Assembly: GCF_937898925.1 (NCBI RefSeq)
Contig: NZ_CALDKF010000054.1
Span: 1-24,150, forward strand
Length of the DNA stretch: 24,150 nucleotides
Reading direction: 5' to 3'
Origin: an uncultured Methanobrevibacter sp.
GTDB lineage: Archaea > Methanobacteriota > Methanobacteria > Methanobacteriales > Methanobacteriaceae
A model generated the notes under the pieces. It was not told the origin of the DNA. It did not search any database and was given only the letters and a program-made list of their open reading frames with translations. A program made the position numbers and the translations under genes. This document shows positions 23,240-24,150 of the stretch, piece by piece. Position 1 is the first letter of the stretch. Each line of letters starts with the position of its first letter.

Positions 23240-23278
23240 AAAATTAAAAAAAAGAAAAAAGAATAAAAATTTTTATTC
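23240..23278 (-). terminator. Palindrome plus poly-T at the end of the TIGR00300 gene
   Basis: GAATAAAAATTTTTATTC (23261-23278) is a perfect 18-bp palindrome overlapping the stop codon (23273-23275). On the minus strand it runs into TTTTTTCTTTTTTTT, giving an intrinsic-terminator shape before ade. Confidence 0.6.
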
Positions 23279-24150
23279 ATGTAATGCATTGTATAAAACT
23301 GGCAAGAATGCACCTACATCAGTTACAATACCAACAACTTGTGCACTACCTCTATCTGAAAGTTTAGTAACGGTAGATGGATTAATATCTACACAAATAC
23401 TTTTAACTCTTGAAGGCAATAGGTTACCAGTTGCAATGGAATGCAACATAGTTGAAATCATAATGACCATATCGACTTCCTGAGCATATTTACGCATTAA
23501 TTTTTGTGATTCAATAACATCAGTAATTACGTCTGGAAGTGGGCCGTCATCACGAATGGAACCAGCCAATACAAATGGCACATCGTTTTTGACACATTCA
23601 TACATTATACCGCTTTTTAAGGTTCCATCTTCAACAGCTGCCTTGATTGAACCGGATTTATTGATTCTGTTGATTGCTCTCATATGGTGAGTATGACCAT
23701 GAGCAACCACTTCACCGGTTTTTACATTTACACCAAGGGAAGTGCCGAATTGATCACATTCAATATCGTGAGTAGCCAATGCATTTCCTGCGAAAATAAC
23801 ATCGATGAATCCTTCTTTTATGAGCTGTGCTACAACACCTGCAGAACCTGTGTGAACAATAGCTGGTCCACCGACAAGAGCTATCTTTCCACCCTTTTCC
23901 TTAATGTTTTTAATCTCACCAGCCACATCATTGATGATGCTCATCATTGGCTTTTCAGAAGAAACTTCACTGTTCATGAATTCAAATACACCTTGCTTAC
24001 CTCTTGCTCTTTGAGGTGGTGTGATTTTCACTCCTTCTCTACCAACAACAATCAAGTCTCCTTCCTTAATGTCTGCAATTGGCTTGCATCTAGCAGTCTT
24101 GTTTTCTTCATCTATAACGATTAAACAGTCCATTTCAATTTCATCTACAA
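23273..24150 (-). CDS. TIGR00300-family protein (ornithine cyclodeaminase / arginine dihydrolase type), N-terminus outside window
   Basis: The open frame continues past the right edge (residues VDEIE precede the first in-window Met), so the gene is truncated. About 292 C-terminal residues of an expected ~400 are visible. VGGPAIVHTGSAGVVAQLI, FAGNALATHDIE, GTSLGVNVKTGE and GHTHHMRAINRI are characteristic of the TIGR00300 (LOR/SDH-like) family. A methanococcal member has been reported as an alternative ornithine cyclodeaminase for proline synthesis, and related domains act as arginine dihydrolases. The NAD-binding glycines are in the visible part. It is transcribed toward ade and ends in a palindrome with a poly-T tract. 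Confidence 0.82.
   Translation of the reverse strand, partial: VDEIEMDCLIVIDEENKTARCKPIADIKEGDLIVVGREGVKITPPQRARGKQGVFEFMNSEVSSEKPMMSIINDVAGEIKNIKEKGGKIALVGGPAIVHTGSAGVVAQLIKEGFIDVIFAGNALATHDIECDQFGTSLGVNVKTGEVVAHGHTHHMRAINRINKSGSIKAAVEDGTLKSGIMYECVKNDVPFVLAGSIRDDGPLPDVITDVIESQKLMRKYAQEVDMVIMISTMLHSIATGNLLPSRVKSICVDINPSTVTKLSDRGSAQVVGIVTDVGAFLPVLYNALHE

Overview
The window reads as a stretch of chromosome from an AT-rich methanogenic archaeon of the order Methanobacteriales, most likely Methanobrevibacter or a close relative. Support: an HMf-type archaeal histone; the archaeal FAD synthetase RibL; a free-standing PyrI with its zinc site; archaeal-order secF-secD; an archaeal NOG1-type GTPase; TldD, AMMECR1 and DUF447 proteins; ribosome-binding sites built on GGAGGTGAT; and very AT-rich spacers with T-rich 3' ends. 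I saw no rRNA, tRNA, CRISPR array, transposase or phage gene. The content is mostly housekeeping. The unusual signal lies in the spacers, not in an obvious new gene cluster.

Layout. 1-1232: the end of an unidentified gene, a 33-codon membrane microprotein ORF that abuts the truA stop in the same frame, and truA (all but the first on minus). 1405-2307: nudC, apparently leaderless. It converges on a two-gene ABC-2 export system (permease 2501-3226, ATPase 3263-4243, minus) across a perfect hairpin. 4244-4683: a divergent spacer with a 20-bp-phased operator array. 4684-7692: hisA, ribL, argC and a flavodoxin, each with its own leader. 7693-10356: a spacer with a 33-bp direct repeat, then the coupled pair secF-secD. 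10634-11875: a GMC flavoprotein with a ferredoxin-like Cys motif. 11981-12988 (minus): a small EamA-type membrane protein and pyrI. 13153-16547 (plus): tldD, an AMMECR1 protein and the NOG1-type GTPase. 16548-17020: a control region with three pairs of GTATAC boxes and a duplicated promoter, leading to a small heat-shock protein (17021-17665). 18079-18282: histone. 18480-20361 (minus): a flavodoxin-fold flavoprotein and a double-SIS protein. 20583-21233: a DUF447 flavoprotein. 21277-24150 (minus): adenine deaminase and a TIGR00300 (ornithine cyclodeaminase/arginine dihydrolase type) gene cut by the window edge.

The genes cover amino-acid synthesis (HisA, ArgC, possibly TIGR00300), nucleotide metabolism (PyrI, Ade), cofactors (RibL, NudC), protein export (SecDF), proteostasis (Hsp20, TldD), ribosome assembly (NOG1) and chromatin (histone). 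Most appear to be single transcription units. Clear operon candidates are secF-secD and the ABC ATPase-permease pair.

The best leads are the two arrays of palindromic boxes spaced about 20 bp apart (upstream of hsp20, and between the ABC exporter and hisA), the Lys-rich SecF tail, the microprotein behind truA, and a histone lacking several HMfB-type contact residues. No DNA-binding regulator for either array is encoded in the window.
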